DNA of 64,000 bases from Ochlerotatus camptorhynchus (taxonomy: Eukaryota; Arthropoda; Insecta; Diptera; Culicidae). How positions within the stretch are numbered: the first letter of the stretch is position 1; each line of letters opens with the position of its first letter. The stretch covers positions 3,720,001-3,784,000 of the forward strand of contig NW_027040867.1 in the NCBI RefSeq assembly GCF_037179485.1, read 5' to 3'. Under the pieces are notes generated by a model. That model saw nothing but the letters and a program-made list of their open reading frames with translations. It was not told the origin of the DNA and did not search any database. Positions 34,179-45,407 of the stretch are shown here, in pieces. The position numbers and the translations under genes are program-made.

Positions 34179-35397
34179 TAAATGTTGGTTTCAATTATGC
34201 GGGACCGCCCTCCGAAAACGATGCTGCGTTGTCCAGAACTAGTACCGAAATGAAGATCATTGAGATCCAGCATCCCGATCGTCGGTTTGCTTGGTTCCCG
34301 ATTCCCGATTTGCTCTCTCGCTCTAATCATCATGTTAGTGCGCACAACATGTTGTTCTTGTTGATGATGATGGCGATGTTGTTTAACTTTTTTATTATTC
34401 CTGTGTGCTGTGTGGCGTATAAGCCTTTCCCCAGAGTCTCACGGCGTAGGTAAGTACCTATTGCGGCTCAATGAGGCCTGAACTCATTCTCGAATTACCT
34501 TCAACAAGTCCAACTGCTTATGTACAGCACGAAATGCCATTCATTCGGTGAGTGGTATGCTGGAACATGGAAAGGATGTCCGATTAGGGAGGAGATTCTG
34601 GGGGTACGAAACATTTAAATATCAATTTTGGATGGTGGGAAAATCTCACGTTAGCAAATAAGCTCTATGAAAAATCTTTTTTCATCTCTTGCATCTGAAT
34701 CCATCTACTCGCATCGCACTCCAAATTGTTGCAGTAAATCTTCAAACTCTTCATAAATCTTGTTTCGCGCATCTCACAACAAAAGCAAAGCGAAATATTT
34801 CCTGCATCTCAGATAAAGTCGCCCTCCCCCCTCGGGGAGATTGATCATTTTTGATTGCAGGACTGGAACCGGTCCTAAATCTATTATTAACTGAGTTTTT
34901 CAATATCTCAACATTTAAATTAAAAAGAAAGTGGTTGGTTTATGACTTAGCTATCGCATCGAATCTTCGGCTTACATTTTCACTTTTGGCTGGTGAATTT
35001 GTGTCGCCCGAAAAAATGTCCAATAATTTTGCATGTGCTGAAAGATATTGTATAGCCAAACGCCAATTTGATGAGATCTATCTGGTCATAAATCGTTTAC
35101 ACATGACATTACTAAATACGTGTCAGATTTAGAAACATCGTGTTTCGAGATCTGGAAGTGTGTTTATCCATTTGATAACGGTAGTGTTAACATGCGGTGC
35201 ATATTGTAAGTGAAAGTGAAAGGAATGGGCGTGACTCTCCACACATTCTGAAATGGGTTGCTGGTTCTGCAATAGAGCTATCACCTTCTATACCCTGAAC
35301 TAAAGCTGCATACAATTATCATTACAAAATTATATTGATTTTCTTCGTCTGACTTTATTTGTCTAAATGAAGTGTGATGGGGAAAAGCCTTTTCGAG
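34179..35397. other. 5' flank of paralogue 2 and unassigned sequence
   Basis: 34179-34460 is less AT-rich than the rest and presumably holds the promoter. I see no clear TATA or initiator. 34640-35390 has no recognisable feature; the frame at 34851-35132 starts from a TTG and has no domain. Confidence 0.4.
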
Positions 35398-35418
35398 CTT
35401 CTTCTTCTTCTTCTTCTT

Positions 35419-35448
<30 letters not shown>
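35398..35448. repeat. CTT microsatellite (about 17 units)
   Basis: A nearly perfect (CTT)n. It lies exactly at the 3' end of the inverted SINE that follows and is probably an expanded (GAA)n SINE tail. Confidence 0.85.
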
Positions 35449-35449
<1 letters not shown>

Positions 35450-35716
35450 TTCACATTTCAAGCTTATTGCTTAGTGCATATTAGCTTATTGCGTGCTCTC
35501 AACTTAGTGTTCTAAATGCATTTCTACAGTTATTGATTGAGAGCTTTCGATGCCAATACCAATGCATTAATTTGTAATTTGCGAGCACAATGATACTCTA
35601 TGCCCAGGGAAGTCGAGAAAATTTCCAACCCGAACGAACCCAACCGAACCGGGAATCGAACCCGCCGCCTCCGGCTTGGTAATACCGTGCCTTTACTGAC
35701 TAGGCTATGAGGCCCC
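35449..35716 (-). mobile_element. tRNA-related SINE family S2, inverted copy
   Basis: Read on the minus strand it starts GGGGCCTCATAGCCTAGTCA, with GGTTCGATTCCC as B box, and continues through TTTTCTCGACTTCCCTGGGC. It matches 12979-13276 almost throughout. Confidence 0.75.
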
Positions 35717-37301
35717 AACAATTTTTGAGCTTGATTTTAAAGTTTGATTGATTGCAAGTAAATTTTAAAGTAAAAGTTCCAAACAATGTCTAATCTAATC
35801 TAATCTAACACCAACACAGCCAGTTCTTGAAAGCATCCTGGAAAATTATATATATATATATATATATCTCCATCATTTTTCTTGTATATTTGATATATGT
35901 TTCACATCGAAGATGCGTCACTCATATCAAAACGGCCAGGCCTACTGTACAGCATTTAAGGGGCAAGATGATTCAGAAAACATCGGGCCTATTTAAATCG
36001 AAGATTTAAACACGTTGCTTCAGAATCCAATAAATGGATGAAACGTGGACATCTCGTACCGTACGTTCCGATTTTGGTAATTATATGATTAGTTGGTCGT
36101 TGGAAGCATCAAAGATAGAATGGTTAAGTGATGCTCCATTTTCTTCTGACGGTTGGGGCATGAGCACTAACTCTTGTCCTAGCCTTTTATGACTTATGGC
36201 TATAGCGCCATTACTCGCTTTCTGAAAAGATAAGAGGGAAAGGAAAAGGAGAAGGACAAAGGGAAATGGATTATGTAAAATCTATGAACATAAACAATAT
36301 TTTTGATTTGAAGTATACAATATAGAAATGCATAACGGCGCGGTGGTCACAACCCGAGTCTTGTCACTATTATCAAGTCATGAAAAGTAACAAGAACTAG
36401 AAAATCCTGATTCTCCAGTTTGAAGTTGTCACGACTAGAGTTTGGTGGTAGATCTTATACCAGTAACGCACCACAAAAAGGTGATCTCCCAACGTTACTG
36501 GTTTAAAAAGATAAAAAAAATTACAAAATGGAACGAACTCACCAAGTTTAGCCAATTGAACCTGAAGGCAGCTTGACATGTGTTGATGTAAAAGTTCAAA
36601 TTGTAGACAAAGCTTGACGAAGATCAACATGAACTAGTCCGGTTTGTGGTAGTTGAGCGGAATGTCTTCCCTCGATTTGAGATAAAAAATGATTGGATGT
36701 GTGTAGCCGATTTTTGATTCACACTTACAAATAACAAATTTTACACGTGACGGAATTCATCTTCGACATAAAAGATGAGACGTAAACAAACATGTAATGT
36801 AATATTACGTACCCCGAGACTGAAAACTTCATTGCTCGACGAAAAGTACGTTTGATTGAGCTATATTTCGCGTCTGTTATGACTCAAATTTATGTCAACA
36901 TTGACGCTCGTATACAGTATGCAAAAAAAGTTTATCCACCCCCCTACTAATTTACATTTTTTTTTTGTTTTTCTGGTGAAAATCAGTTTAATTTTATAAG
37001 TGTTCTTCCATGATTTATCAATTTATGTTTATTTATCACATTGCCATTGAAAATACGGCGTTTGTATCTTTTCTTGAGATTTCATGTGATAAATTATGTA
37101 AAATTGTAAAAAATTACGCAAAAAAAGTTTATCCACCCCCAAACGGATACTATGATTTAAGTGTGTTTTACAGAGTTTTAGTGTGTATTCTACAACTTTA
37201 TCGAATGTAAACATTGTGTCTATCTGTCATTTAGTGCTCTTGAAGTTTTCGTGCTCAAAATTTCAGTTTTGTGTTCAAAATTTGAAGTTATTTGAGTCAA
37301 A

Positions 37302-37733
37302 GTGCACAAAAAAGACCAAATTTCGATCAGTATCCGAAATTTGACTATTGAACATAACAAAACTGGCAAAAGCTACCGTGATATTGCCGATATTGTCCAG
37401 CTTCACAAAGATACGGTCGCTAGAATTTTGCAGATGTACAAAAAGCGTGGTTCTATCTCACCAGCTAAGCGATCGGGGCGTCCTTCAAAGACAACTGACC
37501 GAATTGACAAAGCTATCGCGAAGAAGGCGGAGCTGGACCGGGGACTATCAGCTCCGAAAATTGCGAAACAGATTGAAAGCGAGTTTTCCATTCAACTGAC
37601 ATCACAATCCGTATGAAATCGTCTTCATAAGAAAAGTCTTAAGGGCAGATTAGCTCTTAAGAAGCCATGGTTGTCCGCAATATATAAATCAAAAAAAGAT
37701 TGAAGTGGGCCCAGGACCACATTTCATGGACCA
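37302..37733 (+). pseudogene. Tc1-type transposase N-terminal half, left arm
   Basis: It has a helix-turn-helix region (TGKSYRDIADIVQLHKDTVA), a GRPR-like motif (KRSGRPSKTTDR) and a second DNA-binding domain (LDRGLSAPKIAKQIESEF). It stops at a TGA after LTSQSV where Trp would be expected, and continues open to FHGP. The catalytic region is missing. Confidence 0.75.
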
Positions 37734-37739
37734 AAATTT

Positions 37740-38318
37740 TATGGTATCTGATGGTATGGTCTGATGGTATCAATGGTGACCCAAATAGCATTACTTTCGT
37801 CTCGTCTAACCAGATAACCTTATTCCAGTCATCACTGGTCCATGAAATGTGGTCCAGGGCCCACTTTAATCTCTTTTTGATATATATATTGCGGACAACC
37901 ATGGCTTCTTAAGAGCTACTCTGCCCTTAAGACTTTTCTTATGAAGACGATTTCGTACGGATTGTGATGTCAGTTGAATGGAAATCTCGCTTTCAATCTA
38001 TTTCGCAATTTTCGGAGCTGATAGTCCCCGGTCCAGCTCCGCCTTCTTCACGATAGCTCTGTCTATTCGGTCAGTTGTCTTTGAAGGACGCCCCGATCGC
38101 TTAGCTGGTGAGATAGAACCACGCTTTTTGTACATCTGCAAAATTCTAGCGACCGTATCTTTGTGAAGCTGGACAATATCGGCAATATCACGGTAGCTTT
38201 TGCCAGTTTTGTGATGTTCAATAGTCAAATTTCGGATACTGATCGAAATTTGGTCTTTTTTGGGCACTTTGAAACAAATAACTTCCAATTTTGAACACAA
38301 AACTGAAATTTTGAGCAC
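37740..38318 (-). pseudogene. Tc1-type transposase N-terminal half, right arm
   Basis: Same domains as the left arm but with a different break: TAG replaces Gln after KIAK (near 37998). The arm extends a little further, reaching WNKVIWLDETKVMLFGS, which contains the first catalytic Asp. The second Asp and the final acidic residue are absent. Confidence 0.7.
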
Positions 38319-38956
38319 GAAAACTTCAAGAGCACTAAATGACAGATAGACACAATGTTTACATTCGATAAAGTTGTAGAATACACACTAAAACTCTGTA
38401 AAACACACTTAAATCATAGTATCCGTTTGGGGGTGGATAAACTTTTGTTGCGTAATTTTTTACAATTTTACATAATTTATCACATGAAATCTCAAGAAAA
38501 GATATAAACGCCGTATTTTCAATGGCAATGTGATAAATAAACATAAATTGATAAATCGTGGAAGAACACTCATAAAATTAAACTGATTTTCACCAGAAAA
38601 ACAAAAAAAAAAACGTAAATTGGTAGGGGGGTGGATAAACTTTTTTTGCATACTGTATGTCGCTCGCAGAGCACCTAAATTTACATTAATTTTGTACCCC
38701 GTGCATTGGCAAGCCTTTTCGAAGCCAATTGTCAGGTTCAGCGCTGCGACTCAACGCTGAAGCGAATGATGGAACTAATTATGGGACGCCTAATGGCGGT
38801 TCTACCTGTCTTCGGAACAGCTTCTCAGCGGGAAATAGCAGGGAGATACAATGAGATGCAGCTCTCACAGGACTTCTTCGGTCTTAATGAACTCGCTGAC
38901 AAACTAGAAATTGTCTCCTGGGCCGGGTTTTGGCCAGATCAGCAACCGATTATAGA

Positions 38957-40243
38957 TGAAAAAAAAACTCCACGAAAAAAAAAACAAACGTCACGTTCGA
39001 TCACACACACAGCCTACTCCTTCTCAGTGGGCACATGATGAACCTCAAACATGGATTCACGGAAACAAAGTACAAACTGACAAAAAACGATGAAAAAAGA
39101 ACAATCTCACCAAGTGTGCAACAAGACGCTATGCCACTTTTCATCGTAGCAGTCCCAATTGTAGATGATCCACTTCTTGACAAGAACCAACATATACCAT
39201 TCCGGTTCATCTGTCTGAAATTCCCCGAGTAATGTTCTCCTTTGATAGGTTCAGCGATCCGCCACACCTCCATCATAATATTTGGAAGTCACGAGTTTAT
39301 TTGAGGCTCCACCTTGGTTTCAAAGCCACTTGTAAAAATACACGCTGCTCGGGACTCAGAAGCAGCCATTACTGTACAGCCCTTATGAAAATCTAAACGA
39401 AGCGTTTTTCTTATGAACGCCTGTATGAAAACCATAATGTAGCCCCAGTTAGCAGGGAAAAAGCGGGTTGCATCACTCCAAGATGAGCACTTCAATATCT
39501 TACGAGGCAACAAATAACTTTTTTTAATCGTGGTATGGGTCATGAAACGTATAGTCATGGAAACAACTTAGTAAATAAATAATTTGGAGGTCATAATCGA
39601 TTACACTGAAAAAAACATCATGATGATTGGATATGGCAATAGAAGCATAAGTCGAATCAAGGATAATTTCCAAAACCTAGTTGTAAACGTAGGCTACTTC
39701 GATTACATTATCCATGCACATTTACTATCGTAACTCGAAATCCTTGTCGAACTCGTTGTTCGCTTGAATATCTATTTAGAGAGAGTGTTTACCTTTTCCT
39801 CTCGTTTTTCTCGTTTTCCATTCTCTTTTATTCTCTCTCAGTCTCATATTTACTCACGCTGCATAAAGCACTGCAAGGATGCTGATTGCGATAGATCAAT
39901 ATGTAAACGTAAGTTTATATGCGGGATTGTTGGTATGCCGTATATCTCAAGAAAGAGTGAAGTAAAATGGACAAACTTTCGTTATTTAGGGTCACAAAAT
40001 CACATGTTCACTAGAAGAAGCATATATTCGAAAGCTATTTTATATATGTTACCTAATTAGTCCCAAAAATCATTTTCCACATGTCCCAGAACGATTTTTT
40101 TTAAATAAGTCTCACCCTAATGGTTTAGTCTTTATACATTTTTGCTCGTTCTCGTTTTCAGCAAGAGCATTCTGAAAGCCCTTATCAAGTAAGTAGGACT
40201 GCAATATTCCATATTGTTGAAAACTACACACACACATACACAC
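38957..40243. other. No recognisable gene
   Basis: Several short frames on both strands (39001-39276, 39289-39558, 39764-40060) show no domain and conflicting strands. 39770-39845 is CT-rich. Confidence 0.4.
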
Positions 40244-40400
40244 AAATGTCATGATTACCCGAGCACACATGCAAAAGTAAAAAGTAGACTAAATCGCAAA
40301 GCGTGTAAATGTAGTAATAAAATGACTACATTACTATTCTTCGGTGCAGGGGACAATACAATTTACATTATTTGACAATGCTCGGGTAATCATGACATTT
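40244..40400. mobile_element. 157-bp MITE
   Basis: Perfect inverted ends, AAATGTCATGATTACCCGAG and its complement. An ACACAC repeat lies just to its left. Confidence 0.65.
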
Positions 40401-40555
40401 GAAAATCGAAAACAAAATGCATGAAGATAAGAGAGACCAACTGCTGTCATTATTACCTGAGATTTATCAAATAATGTAAATATCATTCCTCCGTGAACCA
40501 AAGAATATCAAAGAATATCAATAATCTCTCATGCACACTGGGACAGAATTTTCTT

Positions 40556-41547
40556 CCCAAGCCACCAAAAATTCCGCATTCAACGATAAAACCCCCTTTC
40601 AAGTTTCATAAGTGCTTATAAGTTTCTAACACAACGCACAATGCTTATAAAGTTCTAGCGCACCAGGAACTTCAGGCTCCAAAAAGTTCCGATGCGTACT
40701 CCTAGCAACTTGAAGTTCAAAAAAAAAATTCAATAAGCATCCCTAAGTAATTCTTAGGAACTTCGGGCAAGGCTGAAAAGATGGCCACAACGAAGTTCCA
40801 AACAAGTTCCCAGCGGAACTTCTTAGCAACTTTAAAGTATCTTAAAAACTCACTGCGGAACTTCTTAGGAACTTGAAAGTTTCTAAAAAGGTCCTTCATA
40901 GCCCACATGAAGTAATCCGCACAAGTCTTTATTAGTAACAAAATTTAATGTACGTAAATATGAAATGATCAGTGGCTCAAATAAATCATAATTCTAATAT
41001 TTATGCAGTGCATCAATATTCTATCCTAAAAAAAAATAAGGAGCGATTTCCTGGATTCGAACCCGTGTATTCGGCATACGAACTATGAACACTATCCACT
41101 GTGCCACAAGTGTTTGAAAACCATGCTGACAAACACCAATTTAAAGTTCATCAAGGTGTTGTGTTTCGTATTCAAGTCAGTCAACTGGCTCAGAAAACTC
41201 CAGCAGTAGGCAGGACAACAGCTCACTTTGATATATTTCAGATGACGTACCTACTAATGCTGATAAATCAATACACGTTCATACCTGCCTTTAGAAATAA
41301 GTTTCATAAGGACCTGACTTTAGAATTATCTTTCATAAAAGCGCGAACTTAAAAATTGAATTGGTGTAGAGGATAAAAACCTTCTTTTTAACTTTTTTTC
41401 TAAAAGTTCAGTTTAAGTTCCGCCAGAAGCTGCTTAGAATGCTCTTCAATTTTGGTACCGGAACTTTCAAGTTCTTATAACGACTTAAAAATGAGGCTGC
41501 TTAGAATTCTATAGACCACCTTCAACCAAGCTGCTTAAGTCACAAAT
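40556..41547. mobile_element. Family Y element, diverged copy
   Basis: It starts CCCAAGCCACCAAAAATTCCG and follows the copy at 4085-4951, including the tRNA-like segment (41043-41112, minus; TGGCACAGTGG and GGTTCGAATCC). The array of 40-bp units is replaced by irregular AGTTCC phrases. It breaks off after GCTTAAGTCACAAAT. A possible end (TTTTATCAGAACTTGTGGTTA) appears at 43471-43499. Confidence 0.6.
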
Positions 41548-41972
41548 GATGATATGATAGTGGTTTACCACCCATTGTAGCACGGAAACTAAGTCCGACA
41601 GCAGTTAGCTCTCTTCTCTGTTTGTCTTGATCAAGCTTAATAACCTCTGATTGCCCACAAAATGTCGCTGTATGAAGAGCCAAAAACGGATTGGGTAGAT
41701 CGATAGGCAAAGTCACCTATACGCATCTACGGAACAATAAAGAATCTCCTTCCAGCAACTTGATCAGCCAATTGGTCAAAAAGACAAACCCCCAAACAGG
41801 AAGATGCCCCAATGAGTGGAGAGAAGAGCCCGCCATTTATCCACGAAATGTTATCAACAGGGAGTTTGCATTCCCACTCTTCCCATCCAAAACGCTTCAA
41901 TCGGTGCCCTGTTGGACCGTCGCTTCCCTTTTATATATGTATTTCAATGTATATACGAGTTGATTGTTATGA
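41548..41972. other. Unassigned sequence
   Basis: Two overlapping plus-strand frames (41691-41963, 41816-42046) have no recognisable domain. The second runs into the inverted repeat. Confidence 0.35.
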
Positions 41973-42315
41973 TTATTGTCAATAATACTTACATTTCGAT
42001 AAAGATCGTGACACATATCATTACAGAAACCAATCTTGAACCGTAGACCAGGTCCACCAACAATACACTCATTCCGAGAAGGGGCTCATGATCACATTTC
42101 CATTTAGTTTGCGATAACAGTATTACTGTTTGATATTACTAACCGCACCGAGCCTTCATTCCGGGTGGTGAGCGAACCTGAAGAAGAAGAAGATGATCAT
42201 GAGCCCCTTCTCGGAATGAGTGTATTGTTGGTGGACCTGGTCTACGGTTCAAGATTGGTTTCTGTAATGATATGTGTCACGATCTTTATCGAAATGTAAG
42301 TATTATTGACAATAA
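41973..42315. repeat. Perfect 122-bp inverted repeat with 99-bp spacer
   Basis: 41973-42094 and 42194-42315 are exact reverse complements by eye, through CCAATCTTGAACCGTAGACC and TTCCGAGAAGGGGCTCATG. The spacer is 42095-42193. The right arm abuts the MITE that starts at 42316. Confidence 0.85.
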
Positions 42316-42746
42316 CAGTGCTGCACAATTTCGACAATACACGGTGATACTCAAAATTCTGCTTTGGTCACTCGTTTGAGCTAACAGTCATCGTCAAGGC
42401 AAACCATGTCAATTGTCAGTGGCATTTTTATCAGTGACGAACATGTGCTGATTTGTTTATTAGCTAAATTTAAAATGAAATTAAATGGCTTGAGGAAAAC
42501 AATTACATGGAGCCATTAAAGTGAACAAGCATCTACGGCCTGAACAGCTTGGATAACAATAATGTGTCTCAGAATGCAAGAAATTAACCTTTCTGTTACC
42601 AGGTGAATCTTTGTCATTGACGAAAAAATGAATGAGATTTTGACAAAGATTTTTTTGAGGATCAAGTCTATCATTGACTATGTGAAAAACAATTTTGTCA
42701 ATATCGCGCAAAAGTTTGTCAATGACAATGACAAATCTCAGCACTG
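42316..42746 (-). mobile_element. CAGTGCTG MITE (hAT-like), copy without insertion
   Basis: The ends are CAGTGCTG and CAGCACTG. It is inverted relative to 47771-48315 and matches it apart from the W insertion there. Its own target duplication is not visible, possibly because the flanking inverted repeat rearranged the left side. Confidence 0.65.
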
Positions 42747-43547
42747 AACAGTATTACATGCAAACGAAAAAGAGATACAACCAGGATTAGATTTTTAAAG
42801 TAATAGTCATCTGAATACCCAACTAACCATATCTCAATGATATTTTCTCACTCTGAATCTACATTAAAAGTTACTTTCGTACTCACATGAAATGTTGTGC
42901 AAGTACCACAAGTTTAACAACGCCCAACTAAGGACAGCTCATTGTTAATACCATTTACTTTTTGAATCAGCGTACACCAACATGATAATCTTCTAAGAAA
43001 CACCTAAGAATGTATAGAGATAAAGCTCAAAATACAGTTTTACCTGATGGTACTTTATAAACTTCAAACTGTCCAATATTGGACACGGAGTGGGCCGTCA
43101 GAATGGTTCATCGGTTGCGAAGTTAAGTGCTTCTCAAACTGAAGCGATACATTTATCAATTTTTCAACGTTATCCTAACGTAAACTTAATATTATCACCC
43201 ATATGCCCGTCCACGCCCGAGACCCATCCACCACACAAAATCAAATAAAAATGTTTCTATATGACAAACACGTCCAGACATAAACGAGAATATGGTTGTA
43301 TATCTTCACTGTAACAACTATGGGTAATCATCGAAAGTACTTGCAATTTACCCAGGCAAAATGCAATCACTCTCTCATACTCGAAATGTGCCATGACCAA
43401 ATTGGCACAACGACGCCTTATACGGTATCTGGCCAAAGCGCAGGGACCAAGCTGCTTAAGCCACAAATAGCCTTTTATCAGAACTTGTGGTTACTTGGGT
43501 GATCTTACAGAAAAACAAGTACGGGAACAGACCTATAAACTTCTGTG
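42747..43547. other. Unassigned sequence with a family Y end
   Basis: 43446-43499 carries ACCAAGCTGCTTAAGCCACAAAT and the terminal GGTTACTTGGG of family Y. The rest shows nothing recognisable. Confidence 0.4.
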
Positions 43548-43998
43548 TACCGTAAAACGGGGTATGTTTGATAATGCGGGTAACTAATAATATAAAGATT
43601 AAATTTACTCGCTGCGCTTTTTCCAAATTAGAAACATTGGTTCCATATTGTAGCTTAGGGTATTTCCGATGATATCGTTTAAAGTTTTTATATAGTATGT
43701 GTGGCCTGTTTGAAAAAGCACTCAAACCATCACTTATGAAATGTATTTCCAATTTAGCCATCACAAATTCAATATTGTATTCTTATTGCTTATGATGTTT
43801 TCTGATTACATACGCAATCAAAGTTTCATATTTAAAGAAAATGATTCACTCATTTTTTCCTACATTCATCGAGCATTATCAAAGTAACCCCAAATCAAAA
43901 TACTGAAGTTCGGTCACAAAACTAGAAAAATAGTACAAATGTTTAAATTTTCGTTATACATATTACTTACGAATTAACTCTTGGATACTCAGTACTTG

Positions 43999-45305
43999 TT
44001 TTTTTTTTTATCTAGTTCGTTTATTTGGAAGGCTCAATCGCGTTAGCTTTACGGAGCCGATAATTCATTGTTCACTGTGTGTAACAAAATTCACTTAATT
44101 CTATGTCTAGTAGGAGTTGGGCCGAATACTCGCGGCTTACTCGAGGTTAGAAGGGTACATTTTCGAAGGATAGGATCAGGGGAGGAGCTTGGGTAGGGTT
44201 TCGTTGTCTCATCAGAGCGTTGTCGCCAGTATGAACGGTAGTGCTGTTCTAGCTTCGTCCGGAGTTCGACCGGCTATGGTGGGTGACCAGTGGGCGACGA
44301 TGAGACTCATCGAGACGGGGGGACAAGACAAACAAAAACTAATAAAGAGAGACAAAAGACAAAAGGAATTAAATTCTTATACTAGACATTTGAAGAAAAA
44401 CATAAACGGACTGCATATAGCAGAGATCACGGGTTGCCAACACGTCTCTGATAGGAACATAGGGTTGTCTTCCTTGGGCCTCGAGGGTATTCAAAAGTCG
44501 CTCTCTGGCGGCGTCATTATCCGTACATTGCCAAACTGCGTGTTCGATGTCATCGTAACCGTTTCCACACCGACAGATGTTGCTGTCCACGAGGTTTATT
44601 CTATTGAGATGAGCATCTAGCGAGTAGTGGTTGGACATAAGTCTACTCATCACGCGAATGAAGTCACGACTTAAGCCCAAGCCTTTAAACCACGCTCTCG
44701 AAGAAACATTAGGAATAATTGAATGTAACCACCGTCCAAGATTTCCAGTGTCCCAATCGGTTTGCCAACTCGAAAAGGTACTCTGACGCACTAAATGGTA
44801 AAATTCATCGTGTGAAATTTGCCTGTCATACAATTCGCCTTCCTGCGCGCCCACCTTTGCGAGAGAGTCCGCCTTCTCATTGCCTGGGATTGAGCAATGT
44901 GAGGGGACCCATACAAAGGTAATCATATATGATCTTTCGACCAGCACACACATCTGCTCCCTTACCTTTGAAAGGAAATAAGATGAGTGCCTACTTGGTT
45001 TCATCGACCGAATAGCCTCAATGGAACTGAGACTATCCGAGAAGATGAAGTAATGGTCTGCGGGCATGTTGGAAATCATCCCCAATGCGAAGTTGATTGC
45101 TGCCAGCTCAGCAACAAAAACGGAACAAGGTTCCTGAAGTTTGCGGAAGGCGCTAGAGTTTTCATTGAAGACACCGAAGCCAGTGGATCCATTGAGACGG
45201 GACCCGTCTGTAAAATATCTTTTCATGCAATTGACTTGTTGGTACTTTTCAGTAAAAATACGCGGAATAATAATAGGTCGAAGTTGATCGGGAATCCCAT
45301 GAGTT
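43999..45305 (-). mobile_element. 5'-truncated I-type non-LTR retrotransposon
   Basis: On the minus strand it ends in a poly(A) (44000-44010). It is flanked by AGTACTTG (43991-43998 and 45306-45313). Its 3' UTR (CTCGAGTAAGCCGCGAGTATTCG, and TTATCGGCTCCGTAAAGC) is shared with 55950-56101, so both belong to one family. The 3' UTR phrases are quoted in short parts. Confidence 0.75.
44369..45304 (-). pseudogene. RNase H domain of I-type ORF2
   Basis: It is open for about 310 codons. RNase H motifs in order: RYFTDGSR (Asp), VFVAELAAINFAL (Glu), YFIFSDSLSSIEAI (Asp), WVPSHCSIPGNEKADSLA (His and Asp). A cysteine/histidine cluster follows (CRCGNGYDD then HAVWQC). The frame is intact to its stop at 44369. 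The reverse transcriptase and 5' parts are missing, so it is a truncated fragment. The frame continues by chance 39 codons into the MITE upstream. Confidence 0.8.
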
Positions 45306-45407
45306 AGTACTTGTTTTAAAAATATAAAATTTGGAAAACATTCATTGTTGTTAACAATATTTAGAATAAACTTTAAAAAACTATCAATGTTACCCCGTTT
45401 TACGGTA

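Larger units (their letters stand above)
36915..38655. mobile_element. 1.74-kb palindromic Tc1/mariner element (two 5' halves head-to-head)
   Basis: Arms 36915-37733 and 37836-38655 are inverted and about 98% alike by eye, with a 102-bp spacer. The ends are CAGTATGCAAAAAAAGTTTA, flanked by TA (36913-36914 and 38656-38657). Each arm carries a second copy of the GCAAAAAAAGTTTATCC motif about 200 bp in (37118-37140; 38429-38451), as in IR/DR-type Tc1 elements. Each arm encodes the N-terminal half of a transposase. The 3' half of the parent element is absent. Confidence 0.85.
36712..38697 (+). mobile_element. Repeat W carrying the Tc1 palindrome
   Basis: The outer parts (36720-36914 and 38656-38697; TTTTACACGTGACGG, GATGAGACGTAAACAAACAT, CGACGAAAAGTACG) match 48032-48247. 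That copy is continuous at the point where this one is broken by the palindrome. W itself is unclassified. Confidence 0.6.
35790..38956 (-). mobile_element. Dispersed repeat XZ, copy 2, split by insertion
   Basis: 35790-36711 and 38698-38956 are the inverted counterparts of the halves at 4954-5885 and 3867-4082. Here they are separated by a different insertion (about 36712-38697) than in copy 1, so the two copies were disrupted independently. Confidence 0.6.
43548..45407. mobile_element. TACCGTAAAACGGGGTA-terminated MITE, interrupted
   Basis: Perfect 17-bp inverted ends at 43548-43564 and 45391-45407. The interior is split at about 43998/45306 by the I-type fragment. The MITE itself is about 550 bp and non-coding. 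Confidence 0.65.

Noticed and set aside
33832..34453. Plus-strand frames opposite paralogue 2
   Set aside because: Shadows of the minus-strand gene; the Val run is the complement of the Thr repeat.
39001..39558. Two adjacent minus frames as a transposase or receptor fragment
   Set aside because: I could not find catalytic or family motifs, and frames on both strands are equally open.
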